This document shows positions 1 through 6,444 of a stretch of 28,520 bases of DNA, in pieces. The first letter of the stretch is position 1; each line of letters begins with the position of its first letter. This stretch comes from an uncultured Eubacteriales bacterium (GTDB taxonomy: Bacteria; Bacillota; Clostridia; Oscillospirales; CAG-382). Location of the stretch: NCBI GenBank assembly GCA_900548115.1, contig URJL01000026.1, positions 1-28,520 of the forward strand, read 5' to 3'. Below the pieces are notes generated by a model. It made no database searches, had not been told where the DNA came from, and saw only the letters and a program-made list of their open reading frames with translations. Both the position numbers and the translations under genes were made by a program.

Positions 1-184
1 GCCCCGACACCCCGCAAGCCTTCGAGAAGGCTTGACCCAAGCTTTGCTTCTCGTTACGCATCAAAATCTTATGTCAACATAACACGGTTAGGTCAAATTT
101 TTGCCGACATAACAAGAGTAAGGCGAAGTTGCATTCTGACCATCAGAATGCAACTTCGCGGCAACTGCGGCGCCGCAAGGCGCG
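1..184 (-). repeat. Composite intergenic repeat (block A), downstream of the isomerase gene
   Basis: Read on the minus strand, directly after the isomerase stop codon, this block holds three parts. First is a GC-rich linker (184-160). Second is a perfect 17-bp hairpin with a 3-nt loop (arms 123-139 and 143-159; GCGAAGTTGCATTCTGA and its complement). Third is a tail with two GTTATGT-type words, a hairpin CAAGCCTT/AAGGCTTG (15-22/27-34) and the start of a GTCGGGGC arm cut by the window edge. Related blocks lie at 2600-2765, 6031-6314, 9145-9236, 11517-11728 and 28381-28520. There is no T-run after the main hairpin, so it is not a standard intrinsic terminator. Confidence 0.85.
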
Positions 185-943
185 TTACATGAGGTTTTGG
201 CGGACGTACCGAGCGCTTTCTTTGACATGCTCGGTCACGTTCGGTCCGGGTCCTTCCTCCACGATCAGCCAATCGTGATGTCCCGACGCCTTGACGACGG
301 CGGGAATGTCTACCATGCCCTTGCCGACCGCCGTGTCGATGCCCTTGCCGTCCTCCGTGATCGATTCGAGATCACGGACATGCATAAACGGCGAACGTCC
401 CGTGTATTTCTCGGCAAAAACAACGGGGTCGATGCCGATGAGGCGGATGTGGCGCGGGTCAAGCTCCCAGAAAACATTTTCCGGCTCGACGTTTTCCATG
501 ATGATATCGATGGCATATTTGCCGTCGAACTTTTCAAATTCGTGGCTGTGGTTGTGATAACCGAGCTTTACGCCGTGTTCACGGAACATCTTTCCGTGCT
601 CGTTCATCTTGCGCGCAAACTGCGCCCAGTCGGCGGCGTCCTTTCCGCCGTACGAAGCGACGGTCACACTCGGCGCGCCGAGCGTTTGGACAACGGCAAG
701 CACCTCTTCGGGCTTTTTGTCGAGGTTTTCCCAGCTCATGACATCCCAGCCGAGGTGAATGCCGGCGGTCTCAAGACGATTCTTTTTCAGCTCTTCGACG
801 ATCTCATCGGGCGAAAGTCCGTAAAAACCCGCAAATTCCACTCCGTCGTATCCGCATTCGGCGGCATAACGCAAAACCGTGCGCAGCCCATCGGGCTTAT
901 TCATCGTGTCGATGAGCGAAAACAGTTGAAGTCCCAGTTTCAT
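185..943 (-). CDS. Sugar phosphate isomerase/epimerase-like TIM-barrel protein
   Basis: A 252-residue protein of the xylose isomerase-like/AP endonuclease 2 family. It begins MKLGLQLFSL and carries the usual metal-site blocks in order: GYDGVEFAGF early, GIHLGW, YHNHSHEF mid-protein, WELDPRHI, HVRDLE and a C-terminal WLIVEEG. Family members are cytoplasmic and isomerise or epimerise sugars or inositol derivatives; the substrate cannot be told here. I chose the ATG at 943 because AGAGGT lies 7 nt upstream; an in-frame ATG at 961 would include that ribosome site in the coding region. A good minus-strand promoter lies at 1003-1031. The gene stands alone, divergent from the small protein at 1137, and ends directly against repeat block A. 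Confidence 0.88.
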   Translation of the reverse strand: MKLGLQLFSLIDTMNKPDGLRTVLRYAAECGYDGVEFAGFYGLSPDEIVEELKKNRLETAGIHLGWDVMSWENLDKKPEEVLAVVQTLGAPSVTVASYGGKDAADWAQFARKMNEHGKMFREHGVKLGYHNHSHEFEKFDGKYAIDIIMENVEPENVFWELDPRHIRLIGIDPVVFAEKYTGRSPFMHVRDLESITEDGKGIDTAVGKGMVDIPAVVKASGHHDWLIVEEGPGPNVTEHVKESARYVRQNLM

Positions 944-1002
944 AAAATAACCTCTTTTCATTTTTTCATCGGAGTGCGCTCCTGCGCCTCAATTTCCTCT
1001 CC

Positions 1003-1031
1003 ATTATAACAATTTTCAACGCAAAAAGCAA
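1003..1031 (-). promoter_or_regulatory. Sigma-A type promoter of the isomerase gene
   Basis: On the minus strand the -10 box is TATAAT (1003-1008), a perfect match. The -35 box TTGCTT (1026-1031) matches three of six bases, with a 17-bp spacer. Transcription would start near 996 and give a leader of about 50 nt. Confidence 0.65.
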
Positions 1032-1067
1032 GACAAAAGAAATACATCGCAAAAAAATATATCCGCT

Positions 1068-1091
1068 TGCTGTCCTGCTTTTGGGACAGCA
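1068..1091. promoter_or_regulatory. Perfect 8-bp inverted repeat between divergent genes
   Basis: TGCTGTCC (1068-1075) and GGACAGCA (1084-1091) form a perfect inverted repeat with an 8-nt centre. It lies in the intergenic space between the isomerase (-) and the small protein (+), next to a weak plus-strand promoter candidate (TTGGGA at 1081-1086, TATACA at 1106-1111, 19-bp spacer). It could be an operator; no T-run suggests a terminator. Confidence 0.4.
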
Positions 1092-1136
1092 TATCGGATA
1101 AAGTGTATACAGAAAGAAAAAAGGACGGAGATCAAT

Positions 1137-1343
1137 ATGATTTTTACCGCTGTTGCGGTCGCCGTATGTATATTTAAAGCGCCCGCTCTGCTTCCGATAG
1201 TCCTGCCGATTTGCTTGATATACAATATCGCAAAGTCAATAACAAAAAAGCGCAGCGAAGCAGAAAAGACAGATCCGCAAAAGGAGGAGACCGAATCGAT
1301 CGACGAGCTTTTCGATTATTGGGACGACGGTCACGGTCTTTGA
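1137..1343 (+). CDS. Small membrane-associated protein of unknown function
   Basis: A 68-residue frame with GGAG 6 nt before its ATG. Residues 1-28 are hydrophobic (TAVAVAVCIF, ALLPIVLPICLIY) and may form one membrane segment or hairpin. The rest is charged (KKRSEAEK, then an acidic stretch ending DELFDYWDDGHGL). It does not match a family I recognise. It lies between the isomerase and recA, in the same direction as recA, with about 160 bp before the recA start. The ribosome site and the sharp hydrophobic/charged division support a real gene, but a short frame in a largely intergenic area remains uncertain. Confidence 0.55.
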   Translation: MIFTAVAVAVCIFKAPALLPIVLPICLIYNIAKSITKKRSEAEKTDPQKEETESIDELFDYWDDGHGL

Positions 1344-1393
1344 TCGCAAAAACGGCAATATTGAAAAATTCCGCGCAAAAAGACGGTTTTTTG

Positions 1394-1422
1394 TTGACAG
1401 AAAGCGAAAAATGTGCTATACT
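1394..1422 (+). promoter_or_regulatory. recA promoter
   Basis: TTGACA (1394-1399), 17-bp spacer, TATACT (1417-1422). This is close to the sigma-A consensus. The predicted transcription start lies near 1429, on the LexA-type palindrome. Confidence 0.85.
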
Positions 1423-1427
1423 GAATC

Positions 1428-1441
1428 AAAACATATGTTCC
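1428..1441. promoter_or_regulatory. LexA (SOS) box at the recA transcription start
   Basis: The site AAACATATGTTC (1429-1440) matches the Gram-positive SOS box CGAAC-N4-GTTCG in 12 of the 14 positions of its extended form; the first two bases are A instead of C and G. It begins six bases after the -10 box, where LexA would block initiation. This fits normal SOS control of recA. Confidence 0.75.
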
Positions 1442-1501
1442 GTTTTTGCGAACCGTGCTTTTTCTGTGTGCGGAAACAAAGAACGAAAGGATGAACCGAA
1501 A

Positions 1502-2599
1502 ATGGCTAAAAAAGAAGTAACAAAAGAAGCGCTTCCCTCCGATAAAAAAGCGGCGCTTGCGACGACGCTCGCCCGCATTGAAAAGGATTACGGCAAGGGC
1601 GCGATCATGAAGCTGGGCGAAAACGCCGCCATGAATGTCAGCGCCGTTTCGACGGGTTCCTTAACGCTGGACATGGCGCTCGGAATCGGCGGACTTCCCC
1701 GCGGAAGAATCGTCGAGATCTACGGTCCCGAATCTTCGGGTAAAACGACCCTTACGCTCCACGCCATCGCCGAGGTGCAGAAATTGGGCGGCGAGGCGGC
1801 GTTCATCGACGCGGAGCATGCGCTCGACCCCGTTTATGCCAAGGCGCTCGGCGTCAATATCGACGAGCTTTTGGTATCACAGCCCGACTGCGGCGAACAG
1901 GCGCTGGAGATCACCGAGGCGCTCGTGCGCTCGGGCGCGATCGATATCGTGGTCGTCGACTCGGTTGCGGCGCTCGTTCCGAAAGCCGAAATCGACGGCG
2001 ATATGGGCGACAACCATGTCGGTCAGCACGCGCGCCTTATGTCGCAGGCGCTGCGCAAGCTTTCGGGCGCGGTTTCCAAATCCAATTGCATCGTTATTTT
2101 CATCAACCAGCTGCGTGAAAAGATCGGCGTAATTTACGGCAATCCCGAGACTACGACGGGAGGCCGTGCGCTGAAATTTTACGCGTCGGTTCGCATCGAC
2201 ATCCGCAAGGGTCAGCCGATAAAAGACGGCGCCGATGTTATCGGCAACCGCACCAAATGCAAGGTCGTAAAAAACAAGGTCGCTCCGCCCTTCCGCATTG
2301 CGGAATTCGACGTTCTGTACGGCAAGGGCATTTCGAAGATGAGCGAGATCATCGATATGGGCGTTCAGCTCGACATTATCTCCAAGAGCGGCTCGTGGTT
2401 CTATTACAACGAGGAGCGGATCGCCCAGGGACGCGACCGTGTGCGCGAATATCTTGAGCAGAATCCCGCGCTTGCCGCCGAGATCGAAGAAAAAATCAAG
2501 GCAAAAGCAAGCGACATCCGTTTTGACGAGCCGGAGGTTTCCGAAGAAGAAAGCGAAGACGGCGGCATTCTCGTAACCGAAGAGTTCGGCGACGCCTGA
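1502..2599 (+). CDS. recA: Recombinase A
   Basis: A 365-residue RecA, of normal length, that binds single-stranded DNA, drives homologous strand exchange and triggers LexA self-cleavage. Visible are Walker A GPESSGKT (residues 75-82), the block DAEHALDP, Walker B IVVVDSVAALVP, the loop-1 region ending MGDNHVGQHARLMSQALRKL, and INQLREKIGV followed by ETTTGGRALKFYASVR. The acidic C-terminal tail (EPEVSEEESEDGG) is typical. The ATG at 1502 is chosen because the protein MAKKEVTKEALPSDKK fits RecA N-termini and AAAGG lies 11 nt upstream. A longer frame reaches back to 1211 but that extension has no RecA similarity and overlaps the promoter. It is controlled by the promoter and LexA box just upstream. 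Confidence 0.98.
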   Translation: MAKKEVTKEALPSDKKAALATTLARIEKDYGKGAIMKLGENAAMNVSAVSTGSLTLDMALGIGGLPRGRIVEIYGPESSGKTTLTLHAIAEVQKLGGEAAFIDAEHALDPVYAKALGVNIDELLVSQPDCGEQALEITEALVRSGAIDIVVVDSVAALVPKAEIDGDMGDNHVGQHARLMSQALRKLSGAVSKSNCIVIFINQLREKIGVIYGNPETTTGGRALKFYASVRIDIRKGQPIKDGADVIGNRTKCKVVKNKVAPPFRIAEFDVLYGKGISKMSEIIDMGVQLDIISKSGSWFYYNEERIAQGRDRVREYLEQNPALAAEIEEKIKAKASDIRFDEPEVSEEESEDGGILVTEEFGDA

Positions 2600-2765
2600 G
2601 CGCCTTGCGGCGTCGCAGTTGCCGTGAAATTGCATTCCGCCGGTCGGAATGCAATTTCACACTTACGGTGGGTATTGCCGTAAAACAAAGTTTGGATCGA
2701 GCCTATTTAAAGGCTCGCGGGATTTTCAAGGGCAGCGCCCTTGAATCGCTTTTCGCAGAAAGCGA
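2600..2765 (+). repeat. Composite intergenic repeat (block B), recA to histidine kinase
   Basis: Directly after the recA stop comes a GC-rich linker, then a perfect 16-bp hairpin (2624-2639/2645-2660, arm GTGAAATTGCATTCCG). A half-linker (2661-2684) follows. Three more hairpins come next: CGAGCCT/AGGCTCG (2698-2704/2711-2717), TTCAAGGGC/GCCCTTGAA (2725-2733/2737-2745) and TCGCTTT/AAAGCGA (2746-2752/2759-2765). The second and third correspond in order to hairpins at 6266-6314 but with different arms. Confidence 0.85.
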
Positions 2766-2800
2766 AATTCCCCTTGTACCCGCAATCGGAGGTGAAAAAC

Positions 2801-4444
2801 ATGAAAGATCGCATATTCAAGAGCATTTTGTCGGTAACCCTTGCAATAATGCTTTGTGCAATGGGAATTCTGTTTTTTATCTTCCACTGTCAAAACGAAA
2901 AAAGCGCGCTTGCGGCGCTTCGCCAAGCGGCGTCCTTCGCGGCGGCGGCGCTGGAGGAGGATAGCGAAGCCTCTTTTTCCGGGAAGGATATTCTTCTCGT
3001 TTCTCCCGACGGAGAGCTTTTGTTCGGCGGTGAAGGGGAGCCCTTTCACGGGGACGAGCCGGAGCTCCGACAGGCAAAGAAGCGCGGAGAGGGTCTGGAT
3101 CGGCGGAGGGCTTCGAACGACGAGGGAAGCGCGTATTTTTATGCGACGGTCCTGTCCGACGGGTCTGTTTTACGGATTTCCGAGCCGTGCGAGCCGGAGT
3201 GGAAGACGGTTCTTGCGCTTTTGCGCGCCTGTCTTCTGCTTATGATCCCGCTCGCCGCGGCGGCGTCTATCGCCGCACGGCGGCTTTCGGGAGAGATCGT
3301 CCGCCCGATTACCGAGCTTGATCCCGAGCATCCCGAAAAGCTGGCGGTCTATACCGAGCTTCAGCCCGTTGCGGCGCGGCTTGTGGAGCAAAATCGTTTG
3401 ATCGCCCGCAAGATCCGCGAAATGACGGTAAAGCAAAGCGAATTTGCCGCCATCACCGACAATATGAGCGAGGGTATGCTGGTCATCGGCAAAAACGCCG
3501 AGATTCTTTCACACAACAAAAGTGCCGAGACGCTTCTCGGCTTTAAGGGCGAAATGCCGAAAACCGTCACGGCGCGCGATTTTGACGAGCCGTTTCGCAA
3601 TGCCGTCGCCGATGCGCTTTCGGGGCAAAAATCGTCGTGTGTGCTCCGCTCGGACAAAGACCGCTATTACAGCGCCATGCTGAACCCCGTTTTTCATCAG
3701 AACAACGTCGAGGGCGCGGTCATCGTCATTCTGGACGAGACCGAAAAAGAGCGCCGCGACGCGCTTCGGCGGGAATTTACCTCCAATGTTTCACACGAGC
3801 TGAAGACCCCTCTCACCTCCATTTCGGGCTTTGCCGAGATCATCATGAACGGGCTGTGCGAGGGCGAAGAAAAGCGCTTTGCGGGCAATATTTACCGCGA
3901 GGCAAAGCGCCTTATCGTGCTGGTCGGCGATATTATCAAATTAAATCGTTTGGACGGCGGCGAATTTGCCTTTGACGAAAAAAGCCTCGATCTTTTGGAA
4001 ATCGCAAAGCAAACCGCCGAGCGGCTCGAAAATGTGGCGCAGAACGCAAAGGTGACGCTTTCGGTCAAGGGAGAGTCGGTTTTGGTTCGCGGCAATTCGC
4101 AGATTTTGGAGGAAATGATCTACAATCTTGCCGACAACGGAATCAAATACAACAATCCCGGCGGCTATGTCGATCTGATCACCTTTGCCGATGCCGACGG
4201 AAAGACGGTTGGAATCACCTGCAAGGACAACGGAATCGGCATTCCCGAGGATCAAAAGCCCCGCGTGTTCGAACGCTTTTTCCGCGTGGACAAAAGCCGT
4301 TCGAAAGCCATCGGCGGCACGGGCTTGGGACTTTCGATCGTAAAGCACGGTGCGCTGTCGCACGGTGCGGAAATTTTGCTCGAGAGCAAAGAGGGCGAGG
4401 GAACGTCGATCACCTTGCGTTTTCCCCGCACCAAGGAAGAATGA
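2801..4444 (+). CDS. PhoR-like sensor histidine kinase, no adjacent response regulator
   Basis: A 547-residue membrane sensor kinase. Order of parts: membrane segment about 8-29, a short external domain about 30-135 that is rich in charged residues, a second membrane segment about 137-158, a PAS domain about 212-315 (AAITDNMSEGMLVIGKNAEI), the dimerisation/phospho-acceptor helix with SNVSHELKTPLTS (His332), and an ATPase domain with NLADNGIKYN (N box), DNGIGIPEDQ (G1), FERFFRVD (F box) and GGTGLGLSIVK (G2). All key residues are present. The ATG at 2801 has GGAGGT 7 nt upstream. PhoR/WalK-type kinases normally sit behind their regulator gene; here recA precedes it and a hydrogenase-maturation operon follows, so the partner and signal are unknown. 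Confidence 0.93.
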   Translation: MKDRIFKSILSVTLAIMLCAMGILFFIFHCQNEKSALAALRQAASFAAAALEEDSEASFSGKDILLVSPDGELLFGGEGEPFHGDEPELRQAKKRGEGLDRRRASNDEGSAYFYATVLSDGSVLRISEPCEPEWKTVLALLRACLLLMIPLAAAASIAARRLSGEIVRPITELDPEHPEKLAVYTELQPVAARLVEQNRLIARKIREMTVKQSEFAAITDNMSEGMLVIGKNAEILSHNKSAETLLGFKGEMPKTVTARDFDEPFRNAVADALSGQKSSCVLRSDKDRYYSAMLNPVFHQNNVEGAVIVILDETEKERRDALRREFTSNVSHELKTPLTSISGFAEIIMNGLCEGEEKRFAGNIYREAKRLIVLVGDIIKLNRLDGGEFAFDEKSLDLLEIAKQTAERLENVAQNAKVTLSVKGESVLVRGNSQILEEMIYNLADNGIKYNNPGGYVDLITFADADGKTVGITCKDNGIGIPEDQKPRVFERFFRVDKSRSKAIGGTGLGLSIVKHGALSHGAEILLESKEGEGTSITLRFPRTKEE

Positions 4445-4463
4445 CGGGGGATTCCGTTTTTTG

Positions 4464-4552
4464 TTTTTTTCGAAGAACGAAAAAATGCCCGTTTGCGGGC
4501 GATAAATTCCGCCGACCGAAGGACATTTTTTGCCCGTTTTTGCCGTCGGCGG
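4464..4552 (+). other. Cluster of inverted repeats after the histidine kinase gene
   Basis: Three dyads follow the kinase stop codon: TTTTTTTCG/CGAAAAAA (4464-4472/4478-4485), GCCCG/CGGGC (4487-4491/4496-4500) and CCGCCGAC/GTCGGCGG (4509-4516/4545-4552). None has a following T-run. The last ends eight bases before the -35 box of the next promoter and might be an operator. Confidence 0.4.
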
Positions 4553-4560
4553 ATAAACGG

Positions 4561-4589
4561 TTGACAAATCCCGCATCGTGTGTTAAAAT
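4561..4589 (+). promoter_or_regulatory. Promoter of the H-cluster maturation operon
   Basis: TTGACA (4561-4566), 17-bp spacer, TAAAAT (4584-4589). Transcription should start near 4596, giving a leader of about 143 nt before the TM1266-like gene. Confidence 0.8.
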
Positions 4590-4595
4590 AGAGAC

Positions 4596-4738
4596 AAAGA
4601 TAATCCCGACATTAAGAGTTTTTCTCTGCGTGACAGGGGTGCGGTCATAACGGCGTTTTTTCTTTGAAAAAGAGTCCTTTACGCATTTCCGTCCCGCGGG
4701 ACGGATTTTTTTATTTTGATTTGCGGAGGTATTTACTT
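4596..4738 (+). ncRNA. Structured leader with candidate three-way junction upstream of a terminator
   Basis: Within the leader TGCG/CGCA (4627-4630/4682-4685) can close a domain holding TGAC/GTCA (4631-4634/4644-4647, loop AGGGGTGCG) and TTTTTC/GAAAAA (4657-4662/4666-4671, loop TTT). A terminator hairpin follows at once. This aptamer-plus-terminator order is typical of riboswitches or protein-controlled attenuators. I do not recognise a known riboswitch consensus. The helices are short and were found by eye only. Confidence 0.4.
4689..4712 (+). terminator. Intrinsic terminator inside the leader of the hydrogenase-maturation operon
   Basis: CCGTCC-CGCG-GGACGG (4689-4704) is followed by A and seven T (4706-4712). 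It lies downstream of the promoter at 4561 and only 27 bp before the first start codon, with no room for another promoter, so operon expression must read through it. An attenuator is the natural reading. Confidence 0.7.
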
Positions 4739-4996
4739 ATGGAAACAAGAGTCGCGGTCATGAGCATGATCGTCGAAAAGGGAGAGGCGGTGGAGCGCTT
4801 GAATGCTCTTTTGCACGAATACGGCGAGTTTATCATCGGTCGGATGGGCATTCCCTATCCCAAAAAGAAGATCAGCATCGTGTCGGTCGCGCTCGACGCG
4901 CCCGAGGATACGATCTCGGCGCTGGCAGGCAAGCTCGGAAACATCGACGGAGTCGGCGTAAAGACCGCTTATTCCAACGTAAAAGGTCATGAATAA
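4739..4996 (+). CDS. TM1266-type putative [FeFe]-hydrogenase system regulator
   Basis: An 85-residue protein beginning METRVAVMSMIVEKGEAVERLNALL and continuing YGEFIIGRMGIPYP, ISIVSVALDAPEDTISALAGKLG. This matches the small ACT-like family represented by Thermotoga TM1266, annotated as an iron-only hydrogenase system regulator because it travels with hydE, hydF and hydG. Its molecular action is not established. The ATG at 4739 has GGAGGT 8 nt upstream. The gene overlaps hydE by 8 bp, so the two are probably translationally coupled. It is first in the operon, after the structured leader. Confidence 0.88.
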   Translation: METRVAVMSMIVEKGEAVERLNALLHEYGEFIIGRMGIPYPKKKISIVSVALDAPEDTISALAGKLGNIDGVGVKTAYSNVKGHE

Positions 4997-6059
4997 GCCC
5001 TTTTCGCTCGTCGATCGGCTCGAAGCGGAGCGCTCGCTTTCGCTTGAAGAATACCGCCTCCTTATCGAGAGCGAGAACGAAGAGCTGCGCGCCTACGCCG
5101 CGCAAAAGGCGGACGCGGCGCGGAGGAGAATCTACGGAATCGACGTTTACCTGCGCGGGCTGATCGAGGTGACGAATATTTGCCGCAACGACTGCTATTA
5201 TTGCGGTATCCGCCGCTCAAACGGTGCGTGCGTCCGCTATAATCTATCGGACGAGGACATCGCCGCCTGCTGTAAAACGGGTTATGCGCTCGGATTTCGC
5301 ACCTTTGTTTTGCAAGGCGGCGAGGGGACTCTTTCGGCGGAGCGAACGGCAAAGATCGTCTCCGATATCAAAAGGCATTATCCCGACTGTGCCGTGACCC
5401 TTTCACTCGGCGAATATGAGGAATCGGAATACAAGCTCATGCGCGAGGCGGGTGCGGATCGTTATCTTTTGCGCCACGAGACGGCGGACAAAGAGCACTA
5501 TCAAAAGCTTCATCCGAAAACAATGTCGTTTGAACACCGTATGCACTGTCTTTCGGCTTTGCGTTCGCTCGGCTTTGCGGTGGGGTGCGGCTTTATGGTC
5601 GGTTCGCCTTATCAGACGGCAGAGTGCCTTGCGAAGGATCTGAAATTCGTCGAGGAATTTTCCCCCGAAATGTGCGGGATCGGTCCGTTTTTGCCGCAAA
5701 AGGACACGCCCTTCGGCAAAGAGCCGGCGGGCAGCGCCGAGACGACGATCTTTCTTCTCTCGCTTCTGCGGCTGATAAAGCCGTCGCTTTTGCTTCCCGC
5801 CACAACGGCGCTCGGAACGGCGCTCCCTGACGGGCGCGAGCGCGGACTCCGCGCCGGGGCAAATGTTATCATGCCCAATTTGTCTCCCGTTTCGGTTCGG
5901 AAGCAATACAGTCTTTACGACAACAAGATCTGCACGGGCGAGGAAGCGGCGGAATGCCGCGACTGTCTTGTCCGCCGCGTCGAAAGCGCTGGCTACCGCA
6001 TTCTCCCCTCCCGCGGCGACCCGCTGCGCGGGGGCGGTTGCCGCGAAGTTGAATTCTGA
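4989..6059 (+). CDS. hydE: [FeFe] hydrogenase H-cluster radical SAM maturase HydE
   Basis: A 356-residue cytoplasmic radical SAM enzyme that helps build the dithiomethylamine-bridged diiron site of [FeFe] hydrogenase. The cluster motif is ICRNDCYYC with Cys65, Cys69 and Cys72; LRGLIEVTNICRNDCYYCGI is typical of HydE rather than biotin synthase. Later blocks are LQGGEGT, TLSLGE, RYLLRHET and GCGFMVGSPYQT. The start overlaps the preceding gene. The C-terminal residues GGGCREVEF and the TGA stop are encoded inside repeat block C: the stop codon lies in the left arm of a 17-bp hairpin. The repeat may therefore have replaced the original gene end. Confidence 0.94.
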   Translation: MNKPFSLVDRLEAERSLSLEEYRLLIESENEELRAYAAQKADAARRRIYGIDVYLRGLIEVTNICRNDCYYCGIRRSNGACVRYNLSDEDIAACCKTGYALGFRTFVLQGGEGTLSAERTAKIVSDIKRHYPDCAVTLSLGEYEESEYKLMREAGADRYLLRHETADKEHYQKLHPKTMSFEHRMHCLSALRSLGFAVGCGFMVGSPYQTAECLAKDLKFVEEFSPEMCGIGPFLPQKDTPFGKEPAGSAETTIFLLSLLRLIKPSLLLPATTALGTALPDGRERGLRAGANVIMPNLSPVSVRKQYSLYDNKICTGEEAAECRDCLVRRVESAGYRILPSRGDPLRGGGCREVEF

Positions 6060-6314
6060 TGGTCAGAATTCAACTTCGCACCTACGGTGAGTATTCCCGT
6101 AAAATAGGCTTCCGATGGTCGCGCCTAGCGGCGCCGCAGTTGCCGTGAAATAGGCTTCCGATGGTCGCGCCTGCGGCGGGCGTTGCCGTGAAATAGGATT
6201 CCGATGGTCGGAATCCTATTTCACAGTATCCATGTTATGTTGATATAAAGAACAAAGTTTTCGGTCAAGCCTTTTTTCGAAAAGGCTTGCGGGGTGTCGG
6301 GGCGGCGCCCCGAC
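6031..6314 (+). repeat. Composite intergenic repeat (block C), hydE to hydG
   Basis: This block contains a perfect 17-bp hairpin (6043-6059/6063-6079, arm GCGAAGTTGAATTCTGA). Two incomplete units follow, each a linker plus left arm only (around 6081-6135 and 6136-6180). Then comes a second perfect 17-bp hairpin (6188-6204/6208-6224, arm GTGAAATAGGATTCCGA). A tail holds ATGTTATGTTGATATAA (6232-6248) and hairpins CAAGCCTTTT/AAAAGGCTTG (6266-6275/6280-6289) and GTCGGGGC/GCCCCGAC (6296-6303/6307-6314). The tail matches block A in inverted orientation and block B in order. The 385-bp gap between hydE and hydG has no gene. Confidence 0.88.
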
Positions 6315-6347
6315 TCGCGGCGTGCCTGTGTCACACAATAAAAAAAT

Positions 6348-6405
6348 CGGCGTGTCACGATGATACCGACACGCCGTTTTCGGGCGGTCGGAATTCCGTC
6401 CGAAA
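6348..6405 (+). promoter_or_regulatory. Inverted repeats just upstream of hydG
   Basis: CGGCGTGTC/GACACGCCG (6348-6356/6368-6376) is a perfect 9-bp stem with an 11-nt loop, followed by TTTTC. Next is an imperfect dyad TTTTCGG...CCGAAAA (6377-6405) centred on CGGAATTCCG. They end about 25 bp before the hydG ribosome site. They may terminate hydE transcripts in part, stabilise a processed hydG end, or act as an operator. I see no strong promoter between them and hydG. Confidence 0.45.
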
Positions 6406-6444
6406 AACAAACAAGAACAAAAATCGAAAGAAGGTTACAAGCCC

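Noticed and set aside
197..1009. 270-codon plus-strand open frame opposite the isomerase
   Set aside because: Shadow of the minus-strand gene, which has a promoter and ribosome site.
1211..1501. N-terminal extension of recA by 97 codons
   Set aside because: The extension crosses the small upstream gene, the recA promoter and the LexA box and has no RecA-like sequence.
4596..4685. TPP riboswitch suggested by GGGGTGC in the hyd leader
   Set aside because: The CTGAGA and later conserved TPP elements are missing.
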